NCBI GenBank assembly: GCA_945889195.1
Contig: CAMDBB010000004.1
Location: 1 to 64,000, forward strand
From: Bifidobacterium breve
GTDB taxonomy: Bacteria > Actinomycetota > Actinomycetes > Nanopelagicales > Nanopelagicaceae
Direction: 5' to 3'
Length of the DNA: 64,000 bases
Shown here: positions 29,374 through 39,844 of the stretch, in pieces
Position numbering within the stretch: position 1 is the stretch's first letter
Layout of the letters: every line of letters begins with the position of its first letter
Notes under the pieces: generated by a model
What the model was told of the DNA's origin: nothing
Seen by the model: only the letters and a program-made list of their open reading frames with translations
Database searches by the model: none
Translations under genes and position numbers: made by a program

Positions 29374-30025
29374 TCAAATTATCTTATGGCGCCATGGCCA
29401 GACCGATTGGAATGTGGCAAATAAGTTCCAGGGCCATACCGATATTCCGCTTAACGAAGTTGGTAAATTTCAAGCAGCACATGCAGCTCCTCTTATCGCT
29501 GCCATAAATCCAACAATGTTGATTGCCAGTGATCTCGACCGCGCACAGAAGACAGCGCACGAATTAGTGAAGTTAACTGGGCTTGAAGTACTTACTGATG
29601 AGCGTTTACGCGAAACTAATTGCGGAAATTGGGAAGGCCTGACAGGAGATGAAATCCGTAAGGTAGATCTAGATAATTTACGTCAATGGTCGCTCGGTGG
29701 CGATAACCCTGCTGGTGGAATTGGCGAACGTCGCAGCGAAGTTGGAGCACGTGCAGTAGCAGCAATTACAGATGCACTTGTCGGAAAAGATAATCAACGC
29801 ATCGTAGTGGCAACGCATGGCGGAACAGCGCGCACAATCATCGGCTCATATCTAGAGCTACCAATTCCGTTTTGGTCTCGCATTGGTGGGCTTTCAAATG
29901 CACAATGGTCGATTCTTGATCATTCACCAAAGGGCTGGTTGCTGGTTGAACATAATGCCGGTTCGATTCCAGAGCCTGTATATGGCGAAGAATCTGGGGC
30001 AGTGATACCTGATTCAGTGCGGTAA
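29366..30025 (+). CDS. Histidine phosphatase (phosphoglycerate mutase family; GpgP-like)
   Basis: About 219 residues from GTG 29366. The phosphohistidine motif is LWRHGQTDWN near the N-terminus, and the second His is in VATHGGTARTII. The gene after nadD-rsfS in mycobacteria (Rv2419c) is glucosyl-3-phosphoglycerate phosphatase, so a similar role is possible, but the phosphoglycerate-mutase fold covers many substrates and no GpgS is seen nearby. The longer frame starting at 29315 is rejected because the homology begins at the GTG, which overlaps the rsfS stop. Confidence 0.85.
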   Translation: MANQIILWRHGQTDWNVANKFQGHTDIPLNEVGKFQAAHAAPLIAAINPTMLIASDLDRAQKTAHELVKLTGLEVLTDERLRETNCGNWEGLTGDEIRKVDLDNLRQWSLGGDNPAGGIGERRSEVGARAVAAITDALVGKDNQRIVVATHGGTARTIIGSYLELPIPFWSRIGGLSNAQWSILDHSPKGWLLVEHNAGSIPEPVYGEESGAVIPDSVR

Positions 30026-30042
30026 AGTACCTTTTTGTTCGA

Positions 30043-30115
30043 GGGGATATGGCGCAATTGGTAGCGCGCTTCCATGGCATGGAAGAGGTTAGGGGTTCGA
30101 TTCCCCTTATCTCCA
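30043..30115 (+). tRNA. tRNA-Ala (GGC anticodon)
   Basis: The cloverleaf is complete: acceptor GGGGATA/TATCTCC, D stem GCGC/GCGC, anticodon stem CTTCC/GGAAG with loop ATGGCAT (anticodon GGC), T stem AGGGG/CCCCT with loop TTCGATT. CCA is not encoded. It lies between the phosphatase gene and leuS. Confidence 0.95.
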
Positions 30116-30142
30116 CAAAAGTTTTAATCAGCGCTCTGTAGA

Positions 30143-30154
30143 TAGAATGGACTA
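30143..30154 (+). promoter_or_regulatory. Leaderless promoter of leuS
   Basis: TAGAAT, six bases (GGACTA), then ATG at 30155; it lies 27 nt after the tRNA-Ala 3' end. Confidence 0.65.
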
Positions 30155-32626
30155 ATGGAAACTTCATCTGAACACCAGGCGTATGACTTCGCCTACGTTC
30201 AAGAGAAGTGGCTTCCCATCTGGGACAAGCTAGAGCCATTTAAATCAGGTCGCGCCAACGATCCGCGCCCCAAGAAGTATGTACTCGATATGTTTCCGTA
30301 TCCATCGGGTGATCTTCATATGGGCCATGCCGAGGCATATGCGTTAGGCGATGTCATCGCTCGCTATTGGATTCAAAAAGGATTTAACGTCATGCACCCA
30401 ATTGGTTGGGATGCCTTTGGTTTACCTGCTGAAAATGCTGCGATTAAGCGCAATGAAGATCCACGTATTTGGACCTACGAAAATATTGCAACGCAGAAAT
30501 CTTCGATGCGTCGCTACGCATGTTCCTTCGATTGGGATCGCGTCTTTAACACCTGCGACCCTGAGTATTACAAGTGGAACCAGTGGCTCTTTACCAAACT
30601 TCATGACCGCGGCTTGGCCTATCGCAAAGACTCTGCAGTTAACTGGTGCCCAGGGTGTCAGACAGTATTGGCAAACGAACAAGTAGTGGCGGGTCTTTGC
30701 GAACGTTGTGATTCTGCTGTCACTAAGAAGAAGCTCAATCAGTGGTATTTCAAGATTACCGATTACGCAGATCGACTTCTTGATGACATGGAAGAACTTG
30801 AAGGTAAGTGGCCAGAAAAAGTCTTGCTGATGCAGCGCAACTGGATTGGTCGCTCACAAGGAGCCAACGTTAACTTTGTCATCGAAGGTCGTACTGAACC
30901 AGTAACGATCTACACAACTCGACCAGATACTTTGTATGGCGCAACATTTATGGTGGTTGCAGCAGATTCTGCTCTCGCTGCCGAACTTGCAGCAGGAACT
31001 CCTGTTGAAGCTGAATTTACTTCTTATCTCGAAAAGATTAAGGCTGCATCCGATATTGATCGCCTTGCCACAGATCGCCCTAAGTCAGGCGTTGATTTAA
31101 AGCGCTTTGCCATTAACCCAGTCAATGGCGAGAAGTTACCTATTTGGGCATCTGATTATGTACTTGCCGATTACGGAACTGGCGCCATCATGGCTGTTCC
31201 AGCTCATGATCAGCGCGACCTTGATTTTGCTCGCGCTATGAAGCTACCTGTTCGCGTCGTTGTTGAAACTGGCGAAGAAGATCCTAATGAAACAGGAATC
31301 GCCACTACAGGCGATGGAAAACTTGTTAATTCAGGTGCGCTTAATGGCCTAACCAAGAACGATGCAATTGCTGCAATCAATAAGCAGCTAGAAGCAGATG
31401 GCCTTGGAAAGTCGGCACGTAACTATCGTCTGCGCGATTGGCTTGTCTCTCGTCAGCGTTATTGGGGCACACCTATTCCTATTGTTCACTGCGATAAGTG
31501 CGGTGAAGTAGCTGTTCCTGATTCTGAACTTCCGCTACTTCTGCCTGATGCAAAGGGCTTAGACCTGAAGCCAAAGGGACAGTCACCGCTTGCCGCCGCA
31601 ACTGAATGGGTCAATACCAAGTGTCCGAAGTGCGCGGGTCCTGCCATGCGCGATACCGACACGATGGATACCTTCGTGGATTCATCTTGGTACTACCTAC
31701 GTTATCCATCATCAACGAACGCGACCGAACCATTTAATCGTGCGGAGATTGATACCTGGCTTCCGGTTGATCAATATGTCGGCGGCGTAACCCACGCAAT
31801 CTTGCACTTGCTCTATTCACGCTTCTTTACCAAAGTTTTATATGACATGAAGATGCTCGACTTCACTGAACCATTTACCCGTCTACTTAATCAGGGCATG
31901 GTTGTCATGGATGGCTCTGCCATGTCTAAATCTCGCGGCAACCTCGTGCGCCTTTCCGATGAACTTGAAAACCATGGCGTCGATGCGATTCGCCTATCAA
32001 TGGTCTTCTCCGGTCCACCGGAAGATGATGTTGATTGGTCTGATGTTTCTCCATCTGGTTCAGTTAAATTCTTAAGCCGTGCGTGGCGCCTATCGGGTGA
32101 TGTGACATCTGCGCCTAACGCAGATTTCAGTAAGGGCGAGATTTCACTGCGCAAGGCAACTCATAAGGCGCTTCATGATGCCGGCTTTGCCGTTGAATCA
32201 TTCCGCTTCAACGTGGCAGTTGCTCGCGTCATGGAACTTGTCAATGCAACTCGTAAGGCGATTGACAGTGGTTGTGGAGCAGCAGATCCAGCAGTCCGCG
32301 AAGCAACTGAGGCGATTGCCATCATGCTTTCACTTGTTGCACCATTTACTGCAGAAGAGATGTGGGAGCGCTTAGGGCATAAGCCTGCGATTGCCTTGGC
32401 TGGTTGGCCAAGCGTTGATCCAGCTCTTCTGATTGATGATGAAGTTGAAGCGGTTATTCAAATTAACGGCAAGATCAAAGATCGCATGAACGTTTCACCG
32501 AATATCTCAGAGGCAGATTTTGAAGCAGCAGCGCTAGCTCTGCCTTCGATTGTCGCTGAATTGGCAGGGGCTGCGCCTAAGAAGGTAATCGCGCGTCCGC
32601 CAAAGCTTGTCAATATCGTTCTCTAA
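30155..32626 (+). CDS. leuS: Leucyl-tRNA synthetase
   Basis: Class I synthetase charging tRNA-Leu. HIGH-type motif HMGH at 55-58 ([14 protein letters not shown]), KMSKS-type motif in [14 protein letters not shown]1 editing domain between them ([13 protein letters not shown], the threonine-rich editing site), and a C-terminal anticodon-binding domain. 823 residues, shorter than many actinobacterial LeuRS but with all core domains present. Confidence 0.97.
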   Translation: METSSEHQAYDFAYVQEKWLPIWDKLEPFKSGRANDPRPKKYVLDMFPYPSGDLHMGHAEAYALGDVIARYWIQKGFNVMHPIGWDAFGLPAENAAIKRNEDPRIWTYENIATQKSSMRRYACSFDWDRVFNTCDPEYYKWNQWLFTKLHDRGLAYRKDSAVNWCPGCQTVLANEQVVAGLCERCDSAVTKKKLNQWYFKITDYADRLLDDMEELEGKWPEKVLLMQRNWIGRSQGANVNFVIEGRTEPVTIYTTRPDTLYGATFMVVAADSALAAELAAGTPVEAEFTSYLEKIKAASDIDRLATDRPKSGVDLKRFAINPVNGEKLPIWASDYVLADYGTGAIMAVPAHDQRDLDFARAMKLPVRVVVETGEEDPNETGIATTGDGKLVNSGALNGLTKNDAIAAINKQLEADGLGKSARNYRLRDWLVSRQRYWGTPIPIVHCDKCGEVAVPDSELPLLLPDAKGLDLKPKGQSPLAAATEWVNTKCPKCAGPAMRDTDTMDTFVDSSWYYLRYPSSTNATEPFNRAEIDTWLPVDQYVGGVTHAILHLLYSRFFTKVLYDMKMLDFTEPFTRLLNQGMVVMDGSAMSKSRGNLVRLSDELENHGVDAIRLSMVFSGPPEDDVDWSDVSPSGSVKFLSRAWRLSGDVTSAPNADFSKGEISLRKATHKALHDAGFAVESFRFNVAVARVMELVNATRKAIDSGCGAADPAVREATEAIAIMLSLVAPFTAEEMWERLGHKPAIALAGWPSVDPALLIDDEVEAVIQINGKIKDRMNVSPNISEADFEAAALALPSIVAELAGAAPKKVIARPPKLVNIVL

Positions 32627-32688
32627 CTTATCCACATTCACTCATTGCGTGCTGACTCCGCTCTGGGCCATTACTGCACCATCGGCGG

Positions 32689-33318
32689 ATGGAAAATTCA
32701 AATATCGCAGGTAAATATCTCACTCAAGTAAATACGTGGTGGAGCCAACTCCACTACTCATCGCTGCAGAAGCGCGGGTTAGCAATCGTCGCCGCGCTCG
32801 TACTCTTGATATCAGCGCTCTTTGTCGCACGCGGTTCTTCACAAGAAGTTGTGGCCGCGCCTATTCCTCTCGAAATTGAGAGCGTTGTCGAACAGATGGT
32901 GATGATTGATGTTGCGGGAGCGGTAGTAAATCCCGGTGTGTATTCGCTTCCCTTGAATGCACGCGTCTTTGAAGCAATTAAGGCAGCGGGAGGGCTGAAG
33001 AAGGGCGCCGATGCTTCTGATGTAAATCAAGCACGCATCCTTAAAGACGGCGAGCAGATTTATATCTATCCCACATCTCAGTCGTTTACTTCTTCTAGCG
33101 GAAGTAAGAAAACAGTTCGCAAGAACGGTCCCATCATGATTAATCGAGCGAGCGTGAAAGAATTTGAATCTCTCGATGGTATTGGCCCGGTTCTTGCAAA
33201 TCGGATCGTCGCCTATCGCAAGATCAACGGACCATTTGCTGCGATTGAAGATCTCATGAAAGTTCCCGGAATTGGATCAAGCACATTCGCCAAATTCAAA
33301 GAGAAGCTGCGCGTGTAA
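32689..33318 (+). CDS. comEA: ComEA-type DNA-binding competence protein
   Basis: 209 residues. A single membrane anchor (GLAIVAALVLLISALFVARG, about 29-48) is followed by an SLBB domain (MIDVAGAVVNPGVYSLP) and two helix-hairpin-helix motifs (SLDGIGPVLANRIVAYRK, KVPGIGSSTFAKFKEKL). This is the ComEA order: membrane-held DNA receptor for uptake. It is directly upstream of comEC; whether the cell is naturally competent depends on pilus genes outside the window. Confidence 0.92.
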   Translation: MENSNIAGKYLTQVNTWWSQLHYSSLQKRGLAIVAALVLLISALFVARGSSQEVVAAPIPLEIESVVEQMVMIDVAGAVVNPGVYSLPLNARVFEAIKAAGGLKKGADASDVNQARILKDGEQIYIYPTSQSFTSSSGSKKTVRKNGPIMINRASVKEFESLDGIGPVLANRIVAYRKINGPFAAIEDLMKVPGIGSSTFAKFKEKLRV

Positions 33319-35432
33319 TCGATAGCCGCGCTCTCGCACTTGGGGGCGCGGTCTGGGTCGGCGCACTTGTACAGAGCTGGAGCGCACCGTGGGCAGTTAC
33401 CGCGGTTGCGCTCCTTCTCTTTATCTTGCTTCGCAATAAGAAGAGCTCAGCTGTTCTGTTGATCGCTCTGCTTATTGGATCGGGTGTGATGTCACTTCGT
33501 TTGGCGGCGTTGGGCAATAGCAAAATACAGAGCTATCAGGGGAGTACTACTGAAGTAACTCTGCAACTTTCTACTGATCCAGTAAAGGTAAAGCCAAAGG
33601 TCTTTGGCGATAACTTTGCACCCACAAGTTTCTCTTTTCTTGGTCAAGCGCTCCTTGTAGATCAAAGGCACCAGATGCGAATTCCGGTGCGAGTAATTGC
33701 AGCAACGAACTCTGTGAAGGGGCTGCTACCTGGCCAGAAGATTGTGGTGCAGGCTAAGGTAGTAAAGAGTAAAGAGCGCCGTGTAGCAGCTCTGCTTATC
33801 GTTGGTAAGAAAGTTACCGTAATTAATGAAGCATCACAGTGGGCTCGCTTGCTGGCACATATTCGACAGGGGCTACGAGTTGCTTCCGGTGGCGGAGATG
33901 CTGGTGCACTAATTCCTGGAATGGTGATTGGCGATACCTCAAAGCAGAGCGAAGAGTTTAAGAATGAGATGCGGCGATCGGGATTGACTCACCTGGTTGC
34001 AGTCAGTGGCGCTAACTTCGCCATTGTTTCGGCCTTTGTTCTATGGGGGATGCAGTTCATCTTCCGTCGCACCAACTATCGATTACTTGCAACTGCCGTA
34101 GCTCTGGCAGCATTTATCGCACTTGTACGTCCATCGCCTTCAGTTCTGCGCGCTGCTGCGATGGCCGCTGTCTTATTGGCAGCCCATGCATCGCGCCGTG
34201 GTCGAGATTCGCTACCCGCACTTGGTTTTGCCATCGCAGCTGTTGTTCTGCTGGATCCCTTTCAGGCGCGCGATCCAGGTTTTGCGCTCTCAGTATTAGC
34301 AACTGCTGGGCTATTGCTCTTTGCTCCTCGTATTAAGCCAATAATTCTGGCAGCGCCGATTGCTGCAATGGTTTTCTGCTCGCCCTTAATCATCGCTTTA
34401 AGTGGATACATCAGCCCCATGAGCGTTCTAGCCAATGTTTTGGCAGCACCTGCTGTAACACCGATAACGATTGTGGGATTTATTGCAGCGCTGATCGCAC
34501 CGATTACTCCTTTGGGTGCGCAGCTCCTGGTGGCGCTGATAAAGCCCTTTGCGTTCTGGGTTACCGCAATTGCTGAGTGGACAGCGCGCTTTCCAGTTTT
34601 CACTCTGCGCACAGGGCTCTATGGCTTTATTACAGCTCTCATTCTTATCGCTCTCTTGGTGTGGGGCAGGCGCAAAGCTGCCGCCGCTCTCTTAGTACTG
34701 ATTCTGGCCTTCACCTGGCTACAACGTTTTCCGGCAGGTGATTGGCAGATTGCTAACTGCGATATTGGCCAAGGTGATGCACTGGTACTCAATCTGCATA
34801 ATAAGCGCGCCATTGTGATTGATGTCGGTCCTGATCCTGAACTCATTGATCGCTGCTTACATCAACTAGGAATCAAAGAGATTCCACTATTAATTCTCAC
34901 GCATTCGCATGCAGATCATGTTGGAGGTCTAGCGGGCGCCGAGAAGCGGCGCACCATCGGTCAAACTTGGTATGGAAATATGTATGCAGGTACAACAGCG
35001 CAGATCGGTGAGTATCACATCACAGTGCATTGGCCCGATGGCGATGGATATAGCCCAAATAACTCGAGTATTGCAACGACGATTCGCAGTAAAGATTTCA
35101 CTCTCTTTGCAGCTGGAGATTTAGAACCCTTGGCGCAAGAGCGGCTAGTCGGAAAAATCGGTGAAGTTGATATCTATAAAGTCTCACATCACGGATCTCG
35201 CTATCAAGATTTTCAACTGCTGACTGAGCTCTCACCGCAGCTAGCAATTATCAGCGTCGGTGCTGAAAATACCTTTGGCCATCCCGCACCTGAGGTTCTC
35301 ACCGCCCTCGAGCGCACAGGGGCTAGAGTTCTGCGTACCGATAGAGATGGGGCGGTGGCGGTTCACGCCACAGAACATCGCATCACCGTGCAACGTGCCA
35401 AACGGTGGACTCGGTTATTTTCTTGGTACTGA
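33318..35432 (+). CDS. comEC: ComEC/Rec2 DNA-uptake channel; start codon unusual
   Basis: The membrane channel that imports single-stranded DNA, with a C-terminal metallo-beta-lactamase-like domain (LILTHSHADHVGG). Canonical starts in this frame begin only at TTG 33426 (668 residues), yet in-frame codons upstream encode a family-like N-terminus, DSRALALGGAVWVGALVQS, plus a further membrane segment. Tracing back, there is no ATG, GTG or TTG between 33315 and 33426; the first candidate is an ATC at 33318 overlapping the comEA stop TAA, which would give 704 residues. I list the longer form; the TTG start is the conservative alternative. holA follows after 43 nt. Confidence 0.85.
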   Translation: MDSRALALGGAVWVGALVQSWSAPWAVTAVALLLFILLRNKKSSAVLLIALLIGSGVMSLRLAALGNSKIQSYQGSTTEVTLQLSTDPVKVKPKVFGDNFAPTSFSFLGQALLVDQRHQMRIPVRVIAATNSVKGLLPGQKIVVQAKVVKSKERRVAALLIVGKKVTVINEASQWARLLAHIRQGLRVASGGGDAGALIPGMVIGDTSKQSEEFKNEMRRSGLTHLVAVSGANFAIVSAFVLWGMQFIFRRTNYRLLATAVALAAFIALVRPSPSVLRAAAMAAVLLAAHASRRGRDSLPALGFAIAAVVLLDPFQARDPGFALSVLATAGLLLFAPRIKPIILAAPIAAMVFCSPLIIALSGYISPMSVLANVLAAPAVTPITIVGFIAALIAPITPLGAQLLVALIKPFAFWVTAIAEWTARFPVFTLRTGLYGFITALILIALLVWGRRKAAAALLVLILAFTWLQRFPAGDWQIANCDIGQGDALVLNLHNKRAIVIDVGPDPELIDRCLHQLGIKEIPLLILTHSHADHVGGLAGAEKRRTIGQTWYGNMYAGTTAQIGEYHITVHWPDGDGYSPNNSSIATTIRSKDFTLFAAGDLEPLAQERLVGKIGEVDIYKVSHHGSRYQDFQLLTELSPQLAIISVGAENTFGHPAPEVLTALERTGARVLRTDRDGAVAVHATEHRITVQRAKRWTRLFSWY

Positions 35433-35475
35433 AGTAATATCTAGCAGTACTTATACGCAACCGAAGAGGAGATAT

Positions 35476-36426
35476 ATGAATTCGTTCTATCTCCTGCTCG
35501 GCTCTGAAGGCGCTCTTGCCGATCGCGCCCTGGCCAAGTTGGTTGCGCAATGTAAAGAGGAAAACTCTGAAATCACCACTATCGCCGCCAGCGATGCGCT
35601 ACCCGGCGATATCGCAGATGCACTGGCGCCTTCGCTCTTTTCAGAACGCCGCACTCTGATTATCAAAGACTTGCAAGATCTACCTGAAGATTCCAAGGAT
35701 GAAGTAACACGGTATTTAGATTCTCCTGATCCCACTATGACAGTTGTCTTTGCCCATAAAGGTGGAGTCAAAGGTAAAGCGCTCCTTGATGCAATCAAAA
35801 AGGCAAAGCCCGAAATCATCGCCTGTGATGCAATCAAGAAAGAAGCAGATAAAGAGAGCTTTGTAAAAGATTTATTCCTGGATTCTGGTCGCAAGGCAAC
35901 ACCTGGCGCAGTGAAGGCTTTAGTTGGTGCACTTGGTAGCGACCTACGTGAATTGCAACAGGCAGTTTCTCAGATTTCACTTGATGCACCTGCCGGACCA
36001 ATCGATGAACAAATCGTTGATAAGTTCCATCAAGGACGAATCGAGACAACAGGTTTTGATGTTGCCGATGCAACTATTGAAGGTAATTTGCCCATTGCGC
36101 TAGTTACTTTGCGCAGCGCACTTGAAACAGGTACCGATCCAGTAATGGTTACCTCTGCAATTGCCTCATCACTACGTTCGATGGCGAAAGTTTCTGGAAC
36201 AAATCGCGGAACGAAATCATTTGAACTCGCTGGCCAATTAGGTATGGCTCCCTGGCAGATCGATAAAGCGCGCAGACAGTTGCAATCGTGGACTCCGCGT
36301 GGAATCGCAACGGCTGTCGAAGCTATCGCCAAGGCCGATGCCGATGTGAAGGGCGCCTCATCTGACCCGATTTATGCGCTGGAAAAAGCCGTTCGGACCA
36401 TCACCTCAGCCCGTTCTGCCCGATAA
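35476..36426 (+). CDS. holA: DNA polymerase III subunit delta
   Basis: A 316-residue clamp-loader subunit that opens the beta sliding clamp. Family features: MNSFYLLLGSEGALADRAL at the start, IADALAPSLFSERRTLIIKD, and the C-terminal block LAGQLGMAPWQIDKARRQL. The start is the ATG at 35476 after GAGGAGATAT; the frame open from 35260 lies inside comEC and is rejected. comEA-comEC-holA-rpsT is a common bacterial order. Confidence 0.93.
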   Translation: MNSFYLLLGSEGALADRALAKLVAQCKEENSEITTIAASDALPGDIADALAPSLFSERRTLIIKDLQDLPEDSKDEVTRYLDSPDPTMTVVFAHKGGVKGKALLDAIKKAKPEIIACDAIKKEADKESFVKDLFLDSGRKATPGAVKALVGALGSDLRELQQAVSQISLDAPAGPIDEQIVDKFHQGRIETTGFDVADATIEGNLPIALVTLRSALETGTDPVMVTSAIASSLRSMAKVSGTNRGTKSFELAGQLGMAPWQIDKARRQLQSWTPRGIATAVEAIAKADADVKGASSDPIYALEKAVRTITSARSAR

Positions 36427-36520
36427 ATCTCGATTTTGGGGTCATAGGCCCACGCTGATAACCTACGCTCCTGCACAAATCACAAGGTTTGGCTAAAACA
36501 GATAAATCGGAGCAATACAC

Positions 36521-36790
36521 GTGGCAAATATCAAGTCGCAGATTAAGCGTATTAAGACAAACGAGAAGGCATACCTTCGCAATAAGTCTGTCTCATCTTC
36601 TATCAAGACTGCTGTTCGCAAGTTCCGCGAAGCAGTTGCTAAGGGTGACGCTGCTGTAACTACCGCTGAACTCCGCGCGGCATCAAAGGCTCTCGATGTT
36701 GCAGTCTCAAAGGGCGTTATTCACAAGAACGCTGCTGCAAATAAGAAGTCTTCAATGGCTAAGGCTGCTGCTAAAGCCGGCGTTCGTTAA
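36521..36790 (+). CDS. rpsT: 30S ribosomal protein S20
   Basis: An 89-residue, lysine/arginine-rich, all-helical ribosomal protein that binds 16S rRNA. Characteristic opening: [17 protein letters not shown]. It begins with GTG after a GGAG sequence; E. coli rpsT also uses a weak start (TTG), which there is part of translational autoregulation. It has a leader of roughly 50 nt if TAACCT at about 36459 is the -10 box. A hairpin follows its stop. Confidence 0.96.
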   Translation: MANIKSQIKRIKTNEKAYLRNKSVSSSIKTAVRKFREAVAKGDAAVTTAELRAASKALDVAVSKGVIHKNAAANKKSSMAKAAAKAGVR

Positions 36791-36794
36791 TTTA

Positions 36795-36823
36795 ACCTTC
36801 GCTTCTAAAGATAATTCGAAGGT
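36795..36823 (+). terminator. Hairpin between rpsT and lepA, possible terminator or attenuator
   Basis: ACCTTCG at 36795-36801 pairs with CGAAGGT at 36817-36823 around a 15-base loop. There is no T run after it, so it may process or partly attenuate the transcript rather than end it. Confidence 0.4.
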
Positions 36824-36836
36824 AGAGGTCGCTTAA

Positions 36837-38717
36837 GTGCCTGCAATCTCGATTGCCAAGGCTCCGCAACCGGCATCAACTAATCCAGCCCAGATTCGCA
36901 ATTTCTGCATCATCGCGCATATCGATCACGGCAAATCAACACTTGCTGATCGCATGCTCCAAATTACTGAAGTAGTCGAAGCTCGCAATATGCGCGCCCA
37001 ATATCTCGACCGTATGGATATTGAACGCGAACGCGGTATCACCATTAAATCTCAGGCAGTACGTCTGCCATGGCGTAGCGGTCTTGATGGGCAGGAATAT
37101 GTCCTCAATATGATTGATACACCCGGACACGTTGACTTTACCTACGAAGTTTCTCGATCTCTTGCCGCTTGTGAAGGCGCTGTCTTGCTTGTGGACTGCG
37201 CTCAGGGAATCGAAGCCCAAACTCTGGCCAATCTTTATCTAGCGATGGAGAACAACCTCACCATTATTCCGGTGCTCAACAAAATCGATCTTCCTAATGC
37301 ACAACCTGAAAAGTTTGCGGCAGAACTCGCTGGGCTCATTGGTTGCAAAGTCGAAGATGTCTTACGCGTCTCCGGTAAAACTGGAGATGGCGTAGCAGAT
37401 CTGCTTGATCAAATTATTGATCAGATTCCAGCACCTGTCGGTGATCCTGATGCACCAGCACGCGCACTTATCTTTGACTCTGTCTACGATGCCTATCGCG
37501 GCGTTGTTACCTACGTCCGCGTTGTCGATGGTCGCATTAATCCACGCGAACAAATCCAAATGTTCTCAACTGGCGTAAAGCATGAAGCCCTCGAAGTTGG
37601 CGTTATCTCGCCAGAACCGCTGCCATCAAAGGGCTTAGGCGTTGGTGAGGTAGGTTATTTAATTACTGGTGTTAAGGATGTACGCCAATCTCGCGTCGGT
37701 GACACCATTACCAACTTTGCACGTCCAACAAAGAACCCATTGGGCGGATATAAAGATCCTAAGCCAATGGTCTTCTCTGGTCTCTTCCCACTCGATGGCG
37801 CTGATTTTCCTGTCTTGCGCGATGCGCTAGAAAAGCTGCAGCTCAATGATGCAGCTCTTGTCTATGAACCAGAAAGCTCTGCAGCCCTTGGCTTTGGCTT
37901 CCGTTGCGGCTTTCTTGGGCTACTTCACATGGAAATTGTGCGCGAACGCTTAGAACGCGAAGCAAAACTTAACTTGATTTCAACAGCTCCTAACGTGGTC
38001 TATCGCGTCACGATGGAAGATGGCAAAGAACACATCGTTACCAACCCATCGGAGTTTCCCGATGGCAAGATCAACAATGTGAAGGAGCCAATCGTTAAAT
38101 CAACTATTTTGGCCCCTGCAGAATTTATCGGAACCATCATGGAGCTCTGCCAAGATCGCCGTGGAGTAATGCTGGGCATGGATTACATCTCTGAAGATCG
38201 CGTCGAAATTCGCTACACCCTGCCTCTTGCTGAAATCGTCTTTGACTTCTTTGATCAGCTCAAGAGCCGCACCCGTGGTTATGCATCTCTCGATTATGAA
38301 GAGATGGGCGATGAAGAAGGTAACTTGGTCAAGGTCGATATCTTGTTGCAGGGCGAAGCGGTAGATGCCTTTAGCGCAATTGTTCACCGTGATAAGGCTT
38401 ATTCATATGGCGTGATGATGACCGGCAAGCTGCGCGAACTCATTCCGCGCCAGCAATTTGAAGTTCCTATTCAGGCTGCTATCGGCTCTCGCATCATCGC
38501 CCGCGAATCAATCCGTGCGATCCGTAAAGATGTTCTTGCTAAGTGCTACGGCGGAGATATTTCACGTAAGCGCAAACTTCTTGAGAAGCAGAAGGAAGGT
38601 AAGAAGCGCATGAAGATGGTGGGACGTGTAGAAGTTCCACAAGAAGCCTTCGTTGCCGCCCTTGCTACCGATGCTGATATCGAGAAGATTAAAGCAGCGC
38701 GCAAGCTCGAATCTTAA
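36837..38717 (+). CDS. lepA: Elongation factor 4
   Basis: A 626-residue translational GTPase that back-translocates or rescues stalled ribosomes. G1 motif [13 protein letters not shown] (33-45), G2 region [13 protein letters not shown]3 DTPGHVDF, G4 NKIDLP, and the LepA-specific C-terminal domain near the end ([19 protein letters not shown]). GTG start 46 nt after rpsT. Confidence 0.97.
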   Translation: MPAISIAKAPQPASTNPAQIRNFCIIAHIDHGKSTLADRMLQITEVVEARNMRAQYLDRMDIERERGITIKSQAVRLPWRSGLDGQEYVLNMIDTPGHVDFTYEVSRSLAACEGAVLLVDCAQGIEAQTLANLYLAMENNLTIIPVLNKIDLPNAQPEKFAAELAGLIGCKVEDVLRVSGKTGDGVADLLDQIIDQIPAPVGDPDAPARALIFDSVYDAYRGVVTYVRVVDGRINPREQIQMFSTGVKHEALEVGVISPEPLPSKGLGVGEVGYLITGVKDVRQSRVGDTITNFARPTKNPLGGYKDPKPMVFSGLFPLDGADFPVLRDALEKLQLNDAALVYEPESSAALGFGFRCGFLGLLHMEIVRERLEREAKLNLISTAPNVVYRVTMEDGKEHIVTNPSEFPDGKINNVKEPIVKSTILAPAEFIGTIMELCQDRRGVMLGMDYISEDRVEIRYTLPLAEIVFDFFDQLKSRTRGYASLDYEEMGDEEGNLVKVDILLQGEAVDAFSAIVHRDKAYSYGVMMTGKLRELIPRQQFEVPIQAAIGSRIIARESIRAIRKDVLAKCYGGDISRKRKLLEKQKEGKKRMKMVGRVEVPQEAFVAALATDADIEKIKAARKLES

Positions 38718-38725
38718 GGATTGCC

Positions 38726-39844
38726 ATGCTCTCGTATTACGTCCATATTCCTTACTGTGTAAGACGTTGCGGCTACTGCGACTTCAATACCTACACACCC
38801 GCTGAGCTTCAAGATGGTGCAACCCTCGAGATAGTTTCCGGCGATTACATCGATGCAGTTTTGCGCGAACTTGATACAACGCCCACAGATGTAGTTCCGA
38901 CAATCTTCTTTGGGGGAGGAACTCCATCTCTTCTGCCGCCGAAGGATCTAGGCAGAGTTATTGCAGCGATTAAGGCTCGCAATGGGGTTACTGAAGGCTG
39001 CGAGATAACTCTTGAGGCAAACCCAGATTCTGTAACGCAGGAGAAACTCAATGAGTTGATTGCTGTTGGATTTAATCGCATCTCATTCGGAATGCAATCG
39101 GCTAACTCTGAAGTATTGAAGGTACTGGATCGCACTCACAACCCTGAGAATGTGAGAAAAGCTGTCGATATGGCTCGGGCTGCAGGTTTTGGATCAGTAA
39201 GCGTTGACCTCATCTATGGAGCACCTGGTGAGTCGTTAAGTGATTGGGCTGCAACTGTAAAAGAGGCGCTCTCGCTCAATATCGATCACATCAGCGCCTA
39301 TGCACTTATCGTTGAAGACGGCACAAAGCTGGCTGCGCAAATTAAGCGTGGTGAATACACGATGCCTGATGATGATCTGATGGCAGATATGTATCTACTT
39401 GTAGATCAGCAATGTCTGCAGAAAGGTTTGAAGTGGTATGAACTCTCTAACTGGTCAAAGCCAGGGCATGAATGTCGCCACAACATTGCATATTGGAAAT
39501 CAAATAATTGGTGGGGCCTAGGCCCGGGAGCGCATTCACATATCAATCTGAAGCGTTTCTGGAATGTGAAGCATCCAAACGCCTATAAAGAGAAGGTCTT
39601 TGCAGGTAGCTCACCGATCAAAGACTCTGAAGTACTTGGCGAAGAAGAGAAGAAATCTGAATACATCATGCTGGCAATTCGTATGCCCCAGGGCGTAAAG
39701 AAGGCAGCTTTGACCGTGGCGCAGTACGAACGGAGCATGGAGTACATCAAGAGTGGCCATGTGATTGAACGAGAAGACTCTTTGGCGCTGACTGCGACAG
39801 GGCGGCTCATCGCCGACCGCATCACGCACGAAATGCTTCGGTAA
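38726..39844 (+). CDS. hemW: Radical SAM protein HemW (heme chaperone, HemN-like)
   Basis: A 372-residue radical SAM protein with the cluster-binding CxxxCxxC at Cys11, Cys15 and Cys18 (YCVRRCGYCDF). GGGTPSLL and ITLEANPDSV follow as in the HemW/HemN family. HemW inserts heme into respiratory enzymes and does not decarboxylate coproporphyrinogen; the short length and lack of HemN-specific extension favour HemW. It lies 8 nt after lepA, a very widespread pairing, and 26 nt before hrcA. Confidence 0.93.
   Translation: MLSYYVHIPYCVRRCGYCDFNTYTPAELQDGATLEIVSGDYIDAVLRELDTTPTDVVPTIFFGGGTPSLLPPKDLGRVIAAIKARNGVTEGCEITLEANPDSVTQEKLNELIAVGFNRISFGMQSANSEVLKVLDRTHNPENVRKAVDMARAAGFGSVSVDLIYGAPGESLSDWAATVKEALSLNIDHISAYALIVEDGTKLAAQIKRGEYTMPDDDLMADMYLLVDQQCLQKGLKWYELSNWSKPGHECRHNIAYWKSNNWWGLGPGAHSHINLKRFWNVKHPNAYKEKVFAGSSPIKDSEVLGEEEKKSEYIMLAIRMPQGVKKAALTVAQYERSMEYIKSGHVIEREDSLALTATGRLIADRITHEMLR

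Noticed and set aside
33300-33430. Programmed frameshift joining comEA and comEC into one chain
   Set aside because: No slippery heptamer is present near the comEA stop, and the two proteins are separate in the family; an unusual start is simpler.
35260-35475. Longer reading frame upstream of holA
   Set aside because: It covers the comEC 3' end; the holA family N-terminus starts at ATG 35476 after a GAGGAG site.
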